Source: Neurospora tetrasperma FGSC 2508
Lineage: Eukaryota; Ascomycota; Sordariomycetes; Sordariales; Sordariaceae
DNA: 64,000 bases
Assembly: GCF_000213175.1 (NCBI RefSeq)
Contig: NW_009799103.1
Coordinates: 213,295-277,294, forward strand
Direction of reading: 5' to 3'
In this document: piece by piece, positions 43,448 through 54,400 of the stretch
How positions within the stretch are numbered: position 1 is the first letter of the stretch
How the letters are laid out: each line of letters begins with the position of its first letter
Translations under genes and position numbers: made by a program
The notes under the pieces: generated by a model
What the model was told of the DNA's origin: nothing
Database searches by the model: none
What the model saw: only the letters and a program-made list of their open reading frames with translations

Positions 43448-44087
43448 NNNNNNNNNNNNNNNNNNNNNNNNNNNNNNNNNNNNNNNNNNNNNNNNNNNNN
43501 NNNNNNNNNNNNNNNNNNNNNNNNNNNNNNNNNNNNNNNNNNNNNNNNNNNNNNNNNNNNNNNNNNNNNNNNNNNNNNNNNNNNNNNNNNNNNNNNNNNN
43601 NNNNNNNNNNNNNNNNNNNNNNNNNNNNNNNNNNNNNNNNNNNNNNNNNNNNNNNNNNNNNNNNNNNNNNNNNNNNNNNNNNNNNNNNNNNNNNNNNNNN
43701 NNNNNNNNNNNNNNNNNNNNNNNNNNNNNNNNNNNNNNNNNNNNNNNNNNNNNNNNNNNNNNNNNNNNNNNNNNNNNNNNNNNNNNNNNNNNNNNNNNNN
43801 NNNNNNNNNNNNNNNNNNNNNNNNNNNNNNNNNNNNNNNNNNNNNNNNNNNNNNNNNNNNNNNNNNNNNNNNNNNNNNNNNNNNNNNNNNNNNNNNNNNN
43901 NNNNNNNNNNNNNNNNNNNNNNNNNNNNNNNNNNNNNNNNNNNNNNNNNNNNNNNNNNNNNNNNNNNNNNNNNNNNNNNNNNNNNNNNNNNNNNNNNNNN
44001 NNNNNNNNNNNNNNNNNNNNNNNNNNNNNNNNNNNNNNNNNNNNNNNNNNNNNNNNNNNNNNNNNNNNNNNNNNNNNNNNNNNNNNN
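43448..44087. other. Assembly gap (640 N)
   Basis: The sequence is unknown, with poly-T on both sides. The gap hides most of the esterase promoter. Open frames shown across it are artefacts. Confidence 0.99.
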
Positions 44088-46546
44088 TTTTTTTTTTTCT
44101 CATCTACCGAGGCCTTCGAGTTAGGAGACGGTAAAGTTACCGTGTTCCTAGGCGACATCCTTCGGATTCACTTTTCTTGCCCGAACCATACCCATTTGAC
44201 TAAAGAATGGTAATTCGCCTCCTTGGCAGCTCAAGGTGCCTACAGCCCTGGTTCAAACTACTGAGTCCCGGACAAATCACCTACATAGCTCTGTGGCTAT
44301 GGAACCTTCCCCGCAGTTTCTTCACCTATAGCAAGAGGCTTACTACCATAGCCCTGAGCATTTCCTCTCAAGCGACTGCTTGCTGAGGCGGCCGCCAGAG
44401 ATTGCCATGAAAAGATTCCTCTTGGCACTATGGATGAGATAAGTACGTGGAATCGATTCGGATGATCGTCAGGCATGTGATCTCAATGTCAAAACAGGCT
44501 GATATGGCTATTTGGAACAGTACTTCCAAATGCAGGCACGGCTTCACCAGTCCCGAAATCCGGCGCAGGTTCGTGATTGGCTCGATACAGTCCGGTGAAA
44601 TGGAGGGTAGTGTTTATTACGAAACACTGTTATGAAAGAGGGATCAGCTCAGCTTCAACCTTGTCACGAATCTGGAATCACTTTTTCATATCACATTTCG
44701 AGGAACTAACACATTAGTACAAAAGACACGGGGAGCTATTTGCCCGACTGGCACAGAAATCCGATGCTTTTATAGCAACGCAGCCTCTACTCCAGTAGAG
44801 CTCTCTCCCCTTGCCTCGCCGCTTTCTATCGGAGGGTTGCACTCTGTTACATGTGCAGGTACTGGGCGAAGAGGCTGGCCAGGCCCCAGGCGGAGATCCG
44901 TCCAATGCCACATGGCAAATCTGGGGCATGTCGATCTCCTCTAATGGCAGAGTATGCCTCCAAATCTCGTTGGATTTTTTTGTTGAAGCATCTGTTCACT
45001 GTCATCACCTCCCAAATAAGGACCGGGACTGTGAATCAACGTGCAGTTACCGCTTAGAGCTTCACAACACCCCATTGGTGGGTGACTGTCTTCTAGGGAG
45101 GTCACTTTTATGAATGCTATATATCTGCCACTGTTTACCACATCATGCCTACCCGCTAGATGCGTCATATAACTAAATTGCAGCTTCACCAGTTTGAAAG
45201 CCAAAATCCTACCCAAGGGAGTATTGTGCTTTACAATATCTTGACTTTCAGTCCCGAAGAGATGGTCTGTCATGGCTGGGGACACACATTGGTGGATAAT
45301 CTGGACCTTAGTACCCACCAGTAGTCGTTTGTCCCCTTTATCTTCTCTTCTTGGGATGTAGATAGAAATCCGATTCATCTGGGACCACATGATCGAAAAC
45401 TTGTCGGCTGTAGAGCTAGGTCCATGGCAGGTCTCAGTCTACTAACACTAGCTGCGGACCCTACTGATTAAAAGCCAAGCCTTCCCTGTATCATCCCACA
45501 TGACCTCTAGAAACGTGCTATTCGAACCATCGTCAATCCCGACATGGTTCCGCTCCTCCTGGCAACTCTCTCGGCATCGCCATTCTCCGACTCCGGCTCC
45601 GGGTCCGGGTCCGGGTCGGCCCTCGTCTTAGCCCATGACGGACTAGCCATGAAACAGTTTCAGAATCAGTTTCAGAAGTGGGATGGGGATAGGGGACAGG
45701 GAGAATCGGTGAGAGGAGAAAGATTATGGTAGGTGATCTTACCTAGCCCAAAGTGTCTCATCACTCATGCATGAGCGGTGTAGTTGTAGAAGGACTGGGA
45801 CCTTGAGGAGGATTAGGCTTTAGTCAAGGCTCAATATGCCTTCAGATATCCAACTCAGCCTGTAGATAAGATGTGTTTTGTTTTGTTTATTTATTAATAA
45901 TACCAGATCTAGGTATGTAAGACTGAGGTCGAGCCCATCAAGTCTCACACTTGAGAATACAGTAAGTGGTGAATAAATCTTGTTAGCTGAGCTTATCAAG
46001 GCTGAGATCGGCTCACGTTGGGGAAACCCCGTTAAGCTTATTTTGGACACAATGGGTTAGGGGTATTTGTTAGTGGATGGGCCTGAAACAGTGCTGTGAT
46101 TGGTGCGTCCCCTTGGGTTGATGTCAATTTGCGGGTCTCACATGCGCGCGGGACCTCTTGTTGACTTGGAACGCCGGAGATTACAGGCATGGTGAGGACC
46201 TCATTTCCATTGTTTCCTCAAATAAAAGTGCTCGGGGCCGACTTCTTTTTCTTCTTCTTTGACTTTGTGACGCCAAAGTTGGACCTTCCCGTGTTTTGTG
46301 CGACATCGGAACATTGGGAGGCAAGGGAGCGATAACCCGTTTCGACATTTTCCTCTTGCATCTTCCGATCTTCCTCCCTCCATTCCCCGGCCTCCCTCTT
46401 CGCGACCACCACGTGCGACCTCACCGTCTCGCGTTTTAGGTCACCACCTCTACTCTACCTCTCAGTTCGCCAGCTAGTACCAGGCATACAAACCATTCTT
46501 TCAATTCCAGACCAACAATAATCCAGCCATACCACCCAACCCCAAA
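44088..46546. other. Gene-poor region between gap and flavoprotein
   Basis: No gene can be supported with confidence. The longest open frame is on the minus strand at 45390-44941 (149 codons from a non-ATG-checked start); it is moderately protein-like but matches nothing I know. A short plus-strand frame at 45544-45732 begins with ATG and a hydrophobic stretch but is mostly a Gly-Ser microrepeat. AT-rich sequence lies at 45880-45905. The final 100 bases are the leader of the flavoprotein gene and are free of ATG. No transposon ends or long repeats are seen. Confidence 0.45.
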
Positions 46547-48004
46547 ATGGCGTCCACCGAGCCTCAGTCAACCTTGGATGCCGTCCCCGAACCGCAATCC
46601 ACTGCTGCCCCGGCTCCCACCACCACCACACCCACCACACCCCTCCCAACCTCCATCGTCATTCTCGGCGGCAACCTCGCCGGCCTGGGCGTGCTACACA
46701 ACCTCGCCCGACACACTATCCCCGCCCTCCAGCGCCTTCCGTCTCAGCCGCAATACAAAATCACCCTCATAACCCCCAACAACCACTTCTTCTTCAAGCC
46801 CGCCTCGCCTCGCGCGCTGATCCATCCTGACCTCTTGCCGGGAGGAGAGAAGCAGATCTTTAGGGACTTGTCCGACGCTGTGAAGCAATATGGCGAACTG
46901 GTAACCGTAGTGAAAGCCTACGCCACCGACGTGGACACGTCCAAGAAAGAGGTTACGATCAAGCACGTGCACACGAATTCACCATCCGACTCTGAAGGAA
47001 CCTCCGCGGTCCGCTATGATGTTCTGGTCATCGCCACGGGAACCAAAGCGCGCTCGGCGCTGTGGACCATGCCCGGCCAGGGAACGGAGGGGTTGCACGC
47101 GGCGGAAGATGCGACCAAGCGCGAGTGGGAACGGTTCAGGACCAAGTTGAAGAACTTGCAGGCCGGCACGCATCCGCACCACTCCATCCTGATCGCAGGC
47201 GGCGGACCAGTGGGCGTAGAAACCACTGGAGAGATTGCCACTCTACTAAAAGCCATGGGAAAAACGGAGGGTGTCACCATCACCTTGCTTTCCGGCTCTG
47301 ATCGCCTGCTCAATCGCAACTGCAACGAGAGCTTGGGCCGCAAAGCAGAAGCATACCTTAAGAAGAACTTTGGCTCCTTGGTGGAAGTGAAGCACGGCAT
47401 CAAGGTTGTTTCTGTCTCCGACTCTGTTATTCCGGGAGAAGGAGGAGTGGAGCAACATGAGACCACGGTGGAACTCAGCGACGGCACCACCCGCACCGTA
47501 GGCTTGTACATCGACGCCACGGGCGGTTCAGGAAACGCCGACGGCTTCTTGCCCCTTACCTGGCTCGACGCTTCTTCGCGCGTCATCACCAAAGATGACT
47601 TCTTTCGCGTACGCGGCAGCGGCAGTTCGGAGGAAACCGATCATCAGGCAAACGGCATCTATGCCGTAGGCGACGTCGTCTCTGGAAGCGATAACACGCT
47701 CATCTCAACCAACTTTCAGGTCCCCGTCGTTTGCTCTAGCATTGGGGTTGACCTTGCTACCAAAATCCTCCATCCTGAAGGTGGTGAGAGTCAGTCTAGT
47801 GGTGTCAAGTTACCTGCCGCCCTCAAGCAAAAGACGTTCAAGAACAAGATGGCTGGAACGCTGTTGGTGCCCATTGGCCCCGGTGGAGGCGTCGGACAGA
47901 TTCTAGGGTGGGGGGTGCCAAGCTTGATGGTGAAGACTGCAAAGGCCAAGAACTTCTTGGTTGATATGATTGAGCCGGCTGTTACAGGGAGTCAGTGGAA
48001 GTAG
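46547..48004 (+). CDS. FSP1/AIF2-like FAD-dependent oxidoreductase
   Basis: This belongs to the family of AIFM2/FSP1 and yeast Aif1/Ndi1-type flavoproteins, which use FAD and NAD(P)H to reduce quinones. It is one exon of 485 residues from an ATG after accccaaa. Residues 1-35 are a Pro/Thr/Ala-rich head. The FAD-binding fold starts at residue 37 (IVILGGNLAGLGVL). The second, NAD(P)H-binding fold carries ILIAGGGPVGVETTGEIA near residue 217. VLVIATGT and GIYAVGDVVSG are the standard flavoprotein signatures. The end, LLVPIGPGGGVGQILGWGVPS followed by KAKNFLVDMIEP without the preceding residues, matches the FSP1/AMID branch rather than the mitochondrial NADH dehydrogenases. There is no N-terminal Met-Gly for myristoylation as in human FSP1, and no clear mitochondrial targeting helix. 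The reaction is inferred from the family. Confidence 0.88.
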   Translation: MASTEPQSTLDAVPEPQSTAAPAPTTTTPTTPLPTSIVILGGNLAGLGVLHNLARHTIPALQRLPSQPQYKITLITPNNHFFFKPASPRALIHPDLLPGGEKQIFRDLSDAVKQYGELVTVVKAYATDVDTSKKEVTIKHVHTNSPSDSEGTSAVRYDVLVIATGTKARSALWTMPGQGTEGLHAAEDATKREWERFRTKLKNLQAGTHPHHSILIAGGGPVGVETTGEIATLLKAMGKTEGVTITLLSGSDRLLNRNCNESLGRKAEAYLKKNFGSLVEVKHGIKVVSVSDSVIPGEGGVEQHETTVELSDGTTRTVGLYIDATGGSGNADGFLPLTWLDASSRVITKDDFFRVRGSGSSEETDHQANGIYAVGDVVSGSDNTLISTNFQVPVVCSSIGVDLATKILHPEGGESQSSGVKLPAALKQKTFKNKMAGTLLVPIGPGGGVGQILGWGVPSLMVKTAKAKNFLVDMIEPAVTGSQWK

Positions 48005-49452
48005 GGTTTTGAAATGTGGGGGTGATAGACGGGAGTAATGGGTGTTAGCGGGTAGATCGTCAAAGATGGATAATAGTTATTGTACAGAACAAGCAGAGGT
48101 AATGATGGAGAGTCGTTAAGAACGGGGTAATGGACAATGGGGTAATGGATTCGAAAAGTCAGGGTATGATGGACGACAAGAAGATAAATTCAGGTTACGA
48201 CCAGAGGGCAGACAAGGCAAACACTGAACACAGCACGCGAGAAACACAGATACACCACACAGTGACTACGCTACCTGATCATACCTATACAAGCTAATAC
48301 TACATTTTCGTTTTTCGTTCCTTGAAAAACATATGGACAGATCATTACCGGCCATCACCTGATAGGCAAGGTAGTTTCCCCTCGCGGATGTTTCCACGGT
48401 GAGTGAGTCGATGAGATTCCACGAACTGGCTTCCAGAACAAGACCACCAACAACAATACAAAAGCAACCCACGTACCGGGATATTGGGTTACTTTCTGCG
48501 GAGGCGGGTATTAGCCTGTATGTAGGTAATAAGTGGAATGCGTGTAAGTCGTTCGCTTGGTCTCTTATTTGTGTATCTAAGCGCACCACATCTCAGCATT
48601 GACCGTTGTTGAGAGTGGTCTACCATGGTATCATATTGTATGAAATCTGGATTACTACGATGAATTCTTTTTCTCACATGTCACCCATAAAACTATTGAT
48701 GTGGACGTGGGTCGGAAACCCGCCAAGCAGGAACAAATGCCCGGAAACCAAGTACCAAATATTCGACGGGCCCGGTCCTAGACCTTTTACTTACGATTCT
48801 TGTTACATCATCTACCTGCCTTTCTGGACTTACTTAGTGTCACCGATCGTACGGGGAAGTACTTTGACCTGGCGATGTCAAGTTCAGGGTTTTGAAAATA
48901 CAGAATAGTAGTCTGCCTTCCACTCGGGAACACGGCACCTCTACTCGGCAGGAAGTGCGAGGCAGAACGGCATGTTACCTACCCATCCTCGCTTCCAATA
49001 CCCTCGATATTGATATTGCGGCTAAACACTGAATGGCAGTCAGTGACTTCATGGCTATGGTAGTATTACCACAGAAATAGCAGCATGGTATACTTACTTC
49101 CAGTCATCGCTCACCCGTGGTGATGATGGCCTACCTTGTGTTCTGTCCCTAAAAGTCTCTGTCCGACAAGATATCATCGATATAAAGAACATATGGACAT
49201 CCCTTCCAACACACAGGACTCCAGTCCTTAATCCCACTCGTTGCATATGCATAGTCCCTCTTCGCCATTCATATAACCTCCATTAAACCTTGTTGACCAT
49301 CACGACTGATATTCTCATATTCCCGTCTGTCCAACCACTGCACCTTGGAGGGCATCGTAACCCGCACGAGCAACTGCTAAACACCAACAAAGCCAAACCA
49401 AACCACCACAACACTACCATTGATCAGTCAAAACAAACGCCCCCCCAAAAAA
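48005..49452. other. Spacer between flavoprotein and small secreted protein
   Basis: This 1.45 kb has no supported gene. The first 150 bases have imperfect repeats of aatggggtaatgga type (48120-48150). Short frames at 48266-48908 overlap on both strands and lack features. The last 150 bases are the leader of the small secreted protein gene, rich in caacaccac and ending in a C run and an A run directly before the ATG. Confidence 0.5.
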
Positions 49453-49886
49453 ATGAAACTTGCCATCACAGTCACACTTCTCCCTCTCGCCCTCCTCATG
49501 ACTGGCACCCTCGCCCAAGTCTGCGAATGGTACCTCAACCCCGACGATTGCATCTGCATGCTCTCCACCGACGGATCTCTTTTACGCAGTCAGACTGCCT
49601 TTTGCTGCAAGAAATTGGGGTACAAGACGATGAATAGCGTATGTTTGTTTGTTTCCTTTCCTATCTTCCCCCTCCCCTACATACCTACCGTCCCAGTTCC
49701 CCAATTCATGATCCCCATCTCAAGTCCTTAACATAGAAGGATATCTTGAACACTTGGACATGGGGAATGAATGAATACCGTCTGACCAGAGGACAGATCT
49801 GTGGCGTCGACCGCAAAAACAGACAGTTGTTCAAGGATTGTTGCAAGGGGTTGAACCAGGAGAGTGTGATTGGGCATTGTCGCTAG
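49453..49886 (+). CDS. Small secreted cysteine-rich protein, function unknown
   Basis: Exon 1 is 49453-49638 and exon 2 is 49737-49886. The 98-nt intron begins gtatgt and ends ttaacatag, and its removal keeps the frame (MNS then KDILNTW). The product is 111 residues. Residues 1-21 are a signal peptide (MKLAITVTLLPLALLMTGTLA), with cleavage likely before QVCEW. The mature 90 residues hold nine cysteines, including two CC pairs and a C-I-C, and an even spread of basic residues. The pattern resembles effector-like or antimicrobial small secreted proteins, but I recognise no named family. The protein ends GHCR. The exon pairing is supported by the appearance of Cys residues in both exons and by the single intron in a plausible place. 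A run of 33 T starts four bases past the stop codon. Confidence 0.75.
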
Positions 49887-49888
49887 CT

Positions 49889-49889
<1 letters not shown>

Positions 49890-49922
<33 letters not shown>
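49890..49922. repeat. Poly-T run after the small secreted gene
   Basis: Thirty-three T in a row begin four bases after the TAG stop. If transcribed from the plus strand, this gives a U-rich 3' untranslated region. Confidence 0.93.
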
Positions 49923-49925
<3 letters not shown>

Positions 49926-50058
49926 TGATATGACCTGCACATAGGTACATCTGGAAAAGATTGGGAGGGCATGAGGGACTATGAGCTTTTCGAAAAGGAA
50001 AGAAAAGGAAAGGAAAGGAAACTGAAGGAAAGCGAATTGAAATGACCTAATCGAAAGG

Positions 50059-50161
50059 GACTGAAGTGAACTGAACTGAACTGAACCGGACTGGACCGAG
50101 CTGAACTGGATCGGACCGGACGGGACCGGACGGGACGGGACTGAACTCAACTTGGACGGAA
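50059..50161. repeat. Degenerate five-base satellite
   Basis: About twenty units of five bases stand in tandem, grading from actga through accgg to acggg and back to actga. The unit changes gradually along the array, as in an old microsatellite that has been mutated and locally re-expanded. Confidence 0.8.
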
Positions 50162-50327
50162 CTGGGTTGAATATTAAAGTTGGGAGTAAGCGAGAAGATA
50201 GGTATGCGCAAATTTCTTTGAACAGTCCATTCAGCGTGTGAAATGGAAGTTGGACTGTTAGGAGAAGAACCGCGGGATCCAATGGACACAGCGAGCGAGC
50301 GAGCGACGCAGCGGAACAACTCAGCTG

Positions 50328-50354
50328 TACCTACCTCTACCTAGGTAGGTACCT
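50328..50354. repeat. Palindromic tacctaggta-type motif
   Basis: The sequence tacctacctctacc is followed at once by taggtaggtacct, forming a near-perfect inverted repeat. Shorter copies of the same acctacctaggt pattern recur in other intergenic stretches of this window. Confidence 0.7.
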
Positions 50355-50550
50355 CACGTTGGGACTTGCGTGTGAGTGATGATAGTAAGCGCCAGTCAGG
50401 CAAAAATGCCCTGGAAATGTGTGAATCAATTGAACTTTCAAGTACAAGTGCTTTCCTCCGGGAGAAGAGAACATGGGCAGCTCCAGAGCAAGTTATGGGG
50501 AAGCCGCACTCTTAGGTACTTAGATACCAGAACTCTCATCTCGTGGCCTA

Positions 50551-50596
50551 CCTTCCTTCCTTGCGAGTCCTTCCTTCCTTGCGAGTCCTTCCTTCC
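50551..50596. repeat. 18-base tandem repeat (ttccttccttgcgagtcc)
   Basis: Two full copies and a partial third copy of an 18-base unit stand in tandem in an intergenic stretch. Confidence 0.88.
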
Positions 50597-51435
50597 AGAG
50601 TGTCAGGACGCCAGGTACCTACCGACCAGACATTCCCTCTGTGCTTGGCTTCTTTTTGTAGAGGTATGTGGGTGTGACGACTACCTACCTCTACCATATG
50701 GGCGGTGTGAAGAAAATGAGCGTTAAGTGAACTCAAAAGTGAACATTTGGCGGCACTCAGATTCTGTTCCTGACGGGTAATTAGGGAATACTTTACCATT
50801 TAACATGTATCTGAACAAATTATCATTATGATCCGTCCATACCACGGCCGTCCAATGAGCCTGACTAGTAGGTACCTAACCTGCTCTTCAAACAAGTCTG
50901 GAGAGGTCAATAGACAACCAACGTGCGCTCTGCAATATCAATCCATGTTCATCCTCACAGGTTTCTTTCACCATCTGGAGCCGGAAACTCCCGATCAATA
51001 ACTTGCTGTCCACTCGACCTGGCTGTAAACTGGGAAAAACAAGTGGCCACCAAAACTCCATAGCTAATGCTAAAGTGACATTTTCCCACCCATATATAAC
51101 ACATATGATGATAACATGCTTTCCTTCCGTCTCGACCTCTGCCTCTAGATATTCATGCTTCCGCAGAGTTCCCAAAAAGTCTAAGGCTGCCCAGGCCATA
51201 CGTCTGGTCAACCCTGTTCACAATAATCTCCTTTGCGTCCTTGAAATTGAACTGCACCACGGCTCAAAAGCGGCGGCCAGGTGATATTCCTGCCTGACAG
51301 TGAAAGAAATGAACCGCCATTGTGTGAGCAACAAAGGGGAGCTCACTCCAACCTTCTCTGCGATAGGGCAACATTTGCTGCGTACATGGGTGCGGTAGCG
51401 TCGAGGAACATAAAATGAGTACAAAATGGCACAGT

Positions 51436-54400
51436 TTAGGCGCACATCTTGGCCATGATCCTGATGTTGTTCAGGAACCCTTCCACCAAATCAAAGTACT
51501 GGTTGGGCTGACCCTCTCTTGCCCTACGGCCTTGGTCTAGGACTGCCTTGGGGTCGAGTTCGATCTCCAGTTCGTGCTTCTTTTCGTCTCGGCCCTATGG
51601 TTGCTCGGTTAGTCTCACACTCAAAACAAAGACGGTAGATCGACTCACGTTAACATTCTCCACCACCTGCGTCAAATCAAACTGATAGCTACAATGGCCA
51701 TAGCTCAGTCGATTCTTACGGCGGTCCGGAGACTGTCCCTTGTTGGCACTGGTCGCATACGCCTCTAGCTCCTCAAGAGGGCCCTCCCAGGGCATTTCGA
51801 GGTTGATGCTGATGCGGCAATCCAGCCGGTGTTCCGGGAAGTGGATGCTTAGGTCTTTTAGACGGGCCTTGACAATCTTGGCAATCTGCTCCCTGCTGCC
51901 GTCCTTGTTCTCTTTGTAGGAAACGCGGACCTTGGCGTCACGCCCTTTGGATGCGAGAAGATTGGCGACGGTGACGGGGAGGTGCTTATCACGAATCTGA
52001 GGAGGTATCGCGTAAAACCGGTCGATCTCGTACTTGTGTTCATACGATATGGGAACTCGAGGACGCTCACGGCCAATGTTGGACTTGGGGTTCTTGGAGA
52101 CGACAACCTGGTGGTTGAGGAACTCGTTATAGGATCGGTGTTGTGCCTGAACAAAGAAGGTATTGGTTAGTTAGAGTATCAGTGGAGAAGGAAGGGACAT
52201 GGCTTACCTCGGTCATGATGCTCCGGAAAGGATAGACATAATCGTCTTCTTTGAGTATCGCAGGGGACAGCACTCCAAGGTCGATCCTTTGGTTGGTATT
52301 ACGGTCGATCAATTCTCCAAATTTGGCCTCGATCTCGAACTGGATGCCTCGGCTTTGGATCTCGCCCATATTTTCGTTCAATACGATATAGTGAAAGAAA
52401 AAGTCGGCCATGACCTTGGCCATGGTGTCCTGGGGTACGTCACCCGTGAGAGTGGGCTCCCATGGGCCAAGAGGGCCCCACTTAGCCTGGGCTTCGGGAG
52501 GAGGACCCTGTGTGCCCGGGGTCGCGGATCGTTCGTTGTGTCGAATCTCGTGCGCGCGGGGAGTGGGTTCATGTGCTCGAGGCACGGGTCGCTTTTCTTC
52601 GGGCGAGGCATGACGGCTATGGCCATTAATTTGTACGGGGCCTTGGCCTGGAGCGTGGACGGGCTTGTAGAGGACAAAGTTGGGCTCCTTCAGTGTGGTG
52701 CCGCGGGTGGCCTGCTGTGCCCAGGGAGGCGGGCCATCGTATGCTCGCCTCTTGACTGATTTGTTGGGAGTGTGGCTCGGACGGGCCCTGTTGTCGAATG
52801 GTGGGGGACGAACGTCTCGCCTCTCGAGTTCGTCTGGCCTCAATTCTCGGTCGTCGAGTTTTCTCTTGACGGCGGCGGCGGCATTGTGGCCAAGGTCACC
52901 GTCGCGAACCTCGTCCCTGTATCGTGCCATTGGAGTGGCGGCGGTATGATTGTTGAGGCGGGGAGGTTCCGACTCGGGAATCGAGACGACCGAGGTAGCC
53001 GTGGCAGGACGACCTGCACTGCTTGGCAGACTTGGGACCCGGGTTTTGGGACTGATGCTGATGCTTCTTTCGCGTATTACTTCTCGTTCACGTTCGCGGG
53101 CGTCGTAAATGCTTTGTGCGCTGGGTTGTCTGGGCAGAGACTGCGGCGGCGGTGGTGGAGGTGGTGGAGGTGGTGGTGGCGGTTGTGGAGGGGCAGGGTG
53201 GTGAGAATGGGGAGAGGAAATTTGTTGGTGGTGGTGGTGGTGGTGGTGCTGCTGCTGTTGAGTAGAGGACCGGGGAGAGTTGAGGTTGAGGTGATGATGC
53301 GTTGTCGCAGAGGAGGAACCTGAAGGAGGCAGTCGTTGTTGCCGGTAAGGGCTTGGCGGCTGGCTGTGGTAGTGGTTGAAGTTTTGGGCCTGGGCCTGGG
53401 CCTGGGCCTGGCTAACAGTTGCCTGGGGCGGTAGTGGACGTGCCGTTCCAATTGTTGTTCCAGGGCCCGTGGAAGCTGTTAGCGGCCCTGGACCACCACC
53501 TGGACCCGCAACTGGAGTCCCTGGTTGGGATGACTGCCGCTGCTGGGGATCCACGAGGAATTGGCCACCCTGAGGTCCTCCTCCTGTCTGCGGCCCCGTT
53601 ACAGGACTTGCCCGACCAAATGGAGCTCCATACACTTGGGGGTGCGAATGCGAATGCGAATGTCCTGGCGGGCCCTGCGAGTGCGCCGACGTTGGTGTTG
53701 GCGTCGATGACGAATGCGTCGAGTGCGATCGCTGGAAATGCGGGTTGTGTGCTGTGCTAATCGGGGGTGTTTGGGGCACTCTAACTGGCGGGCCCTGCAA
53801 ATAAGGGGCACGTCCAGCGCCTCCTGGTCCTGGTCCTGGTCCTGGTCCTGGTGGTGGAGGTGGTGGTGGTGGTTGTTGTTGTGGGCCTGCGACACCCACG
53901 GAGCCGCCCGGTGTTGGAGGATAGCCTTCCCTGGAGGGGTATGCGGCTCCTGTACTGCTGGGAGGATATTGATTATAGGGTCGTTGCACAGGGCTGGTGG
54001 GCGTGTGCTGCGCCGACGGAGGAAAGGGATAACCGCCGCTCTGAGCGCTAATCGACGAAGTGGGCGTGTGACGGTACGGCGAAGGGCCGGGTCCGGATGC
54101 AAGGCTGGGCGAGCGGGGATCGTGGGCCGAGACTTGCTGTAGCGGAGGCGGCGGCGGAGGTCGGTTCGCGTAGGGGTTCGGGCCGGGGACAGGGGGTCCG
54201 GAAAACGGAGAAGTAGACGCGAACGCGCCCGGGGGCATGCGCTGGGTTCCGTAGCTTGGGTCTTGCGATATGTGGCGAACGGGCGAGGGCCGTGTCTGGT
54301 GGTTGTAGTCTATATACGACTGCTGGTGCTGTTGTGGGTGTGGTGGTGCCTGACCGGGTGTAGTGGGCAGCTGGGGATATGCGGGGTGGTGTTGCTGTTG

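Larger units (their letters stand above)
49923..51435. other. Repeat-rich spacer, small secreted gene to capping gene
   Basis: No gene is supported. The left part is made of degenerate short repeats (aagga at 49994-50035, five-base units at 50059-50161). Copies of the cctaccta/taggtagg motif stand at 50328-50354, 50612-50620, 50680-50695 and 50869-50883. The last 400 bases are likely the 3' untranslated region of the minus-strand capping gene. Confidence 0.55.

Noticed and set aside
43092-44213. Frames across the second gap
   Set aside because: They are made of N bases and poly-T; no real coding sequence is visible.
45544-45732. Short frame beginning MVPLLLATLSASPFSDS as a secreted protein
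   Set aside because: Beyond the first 15 residues it is a Gly-Ser microrepeat and unstructured sequence, with no supporting splice or homology signal.
44088-46546. A transposon remnant in the gene-poor stretch
   Set aside because: I found no terminal repeats, target-site duplications, conserved polymerase or transposase motifs, nor the strong AT bias expected of RIP-mutated copies.
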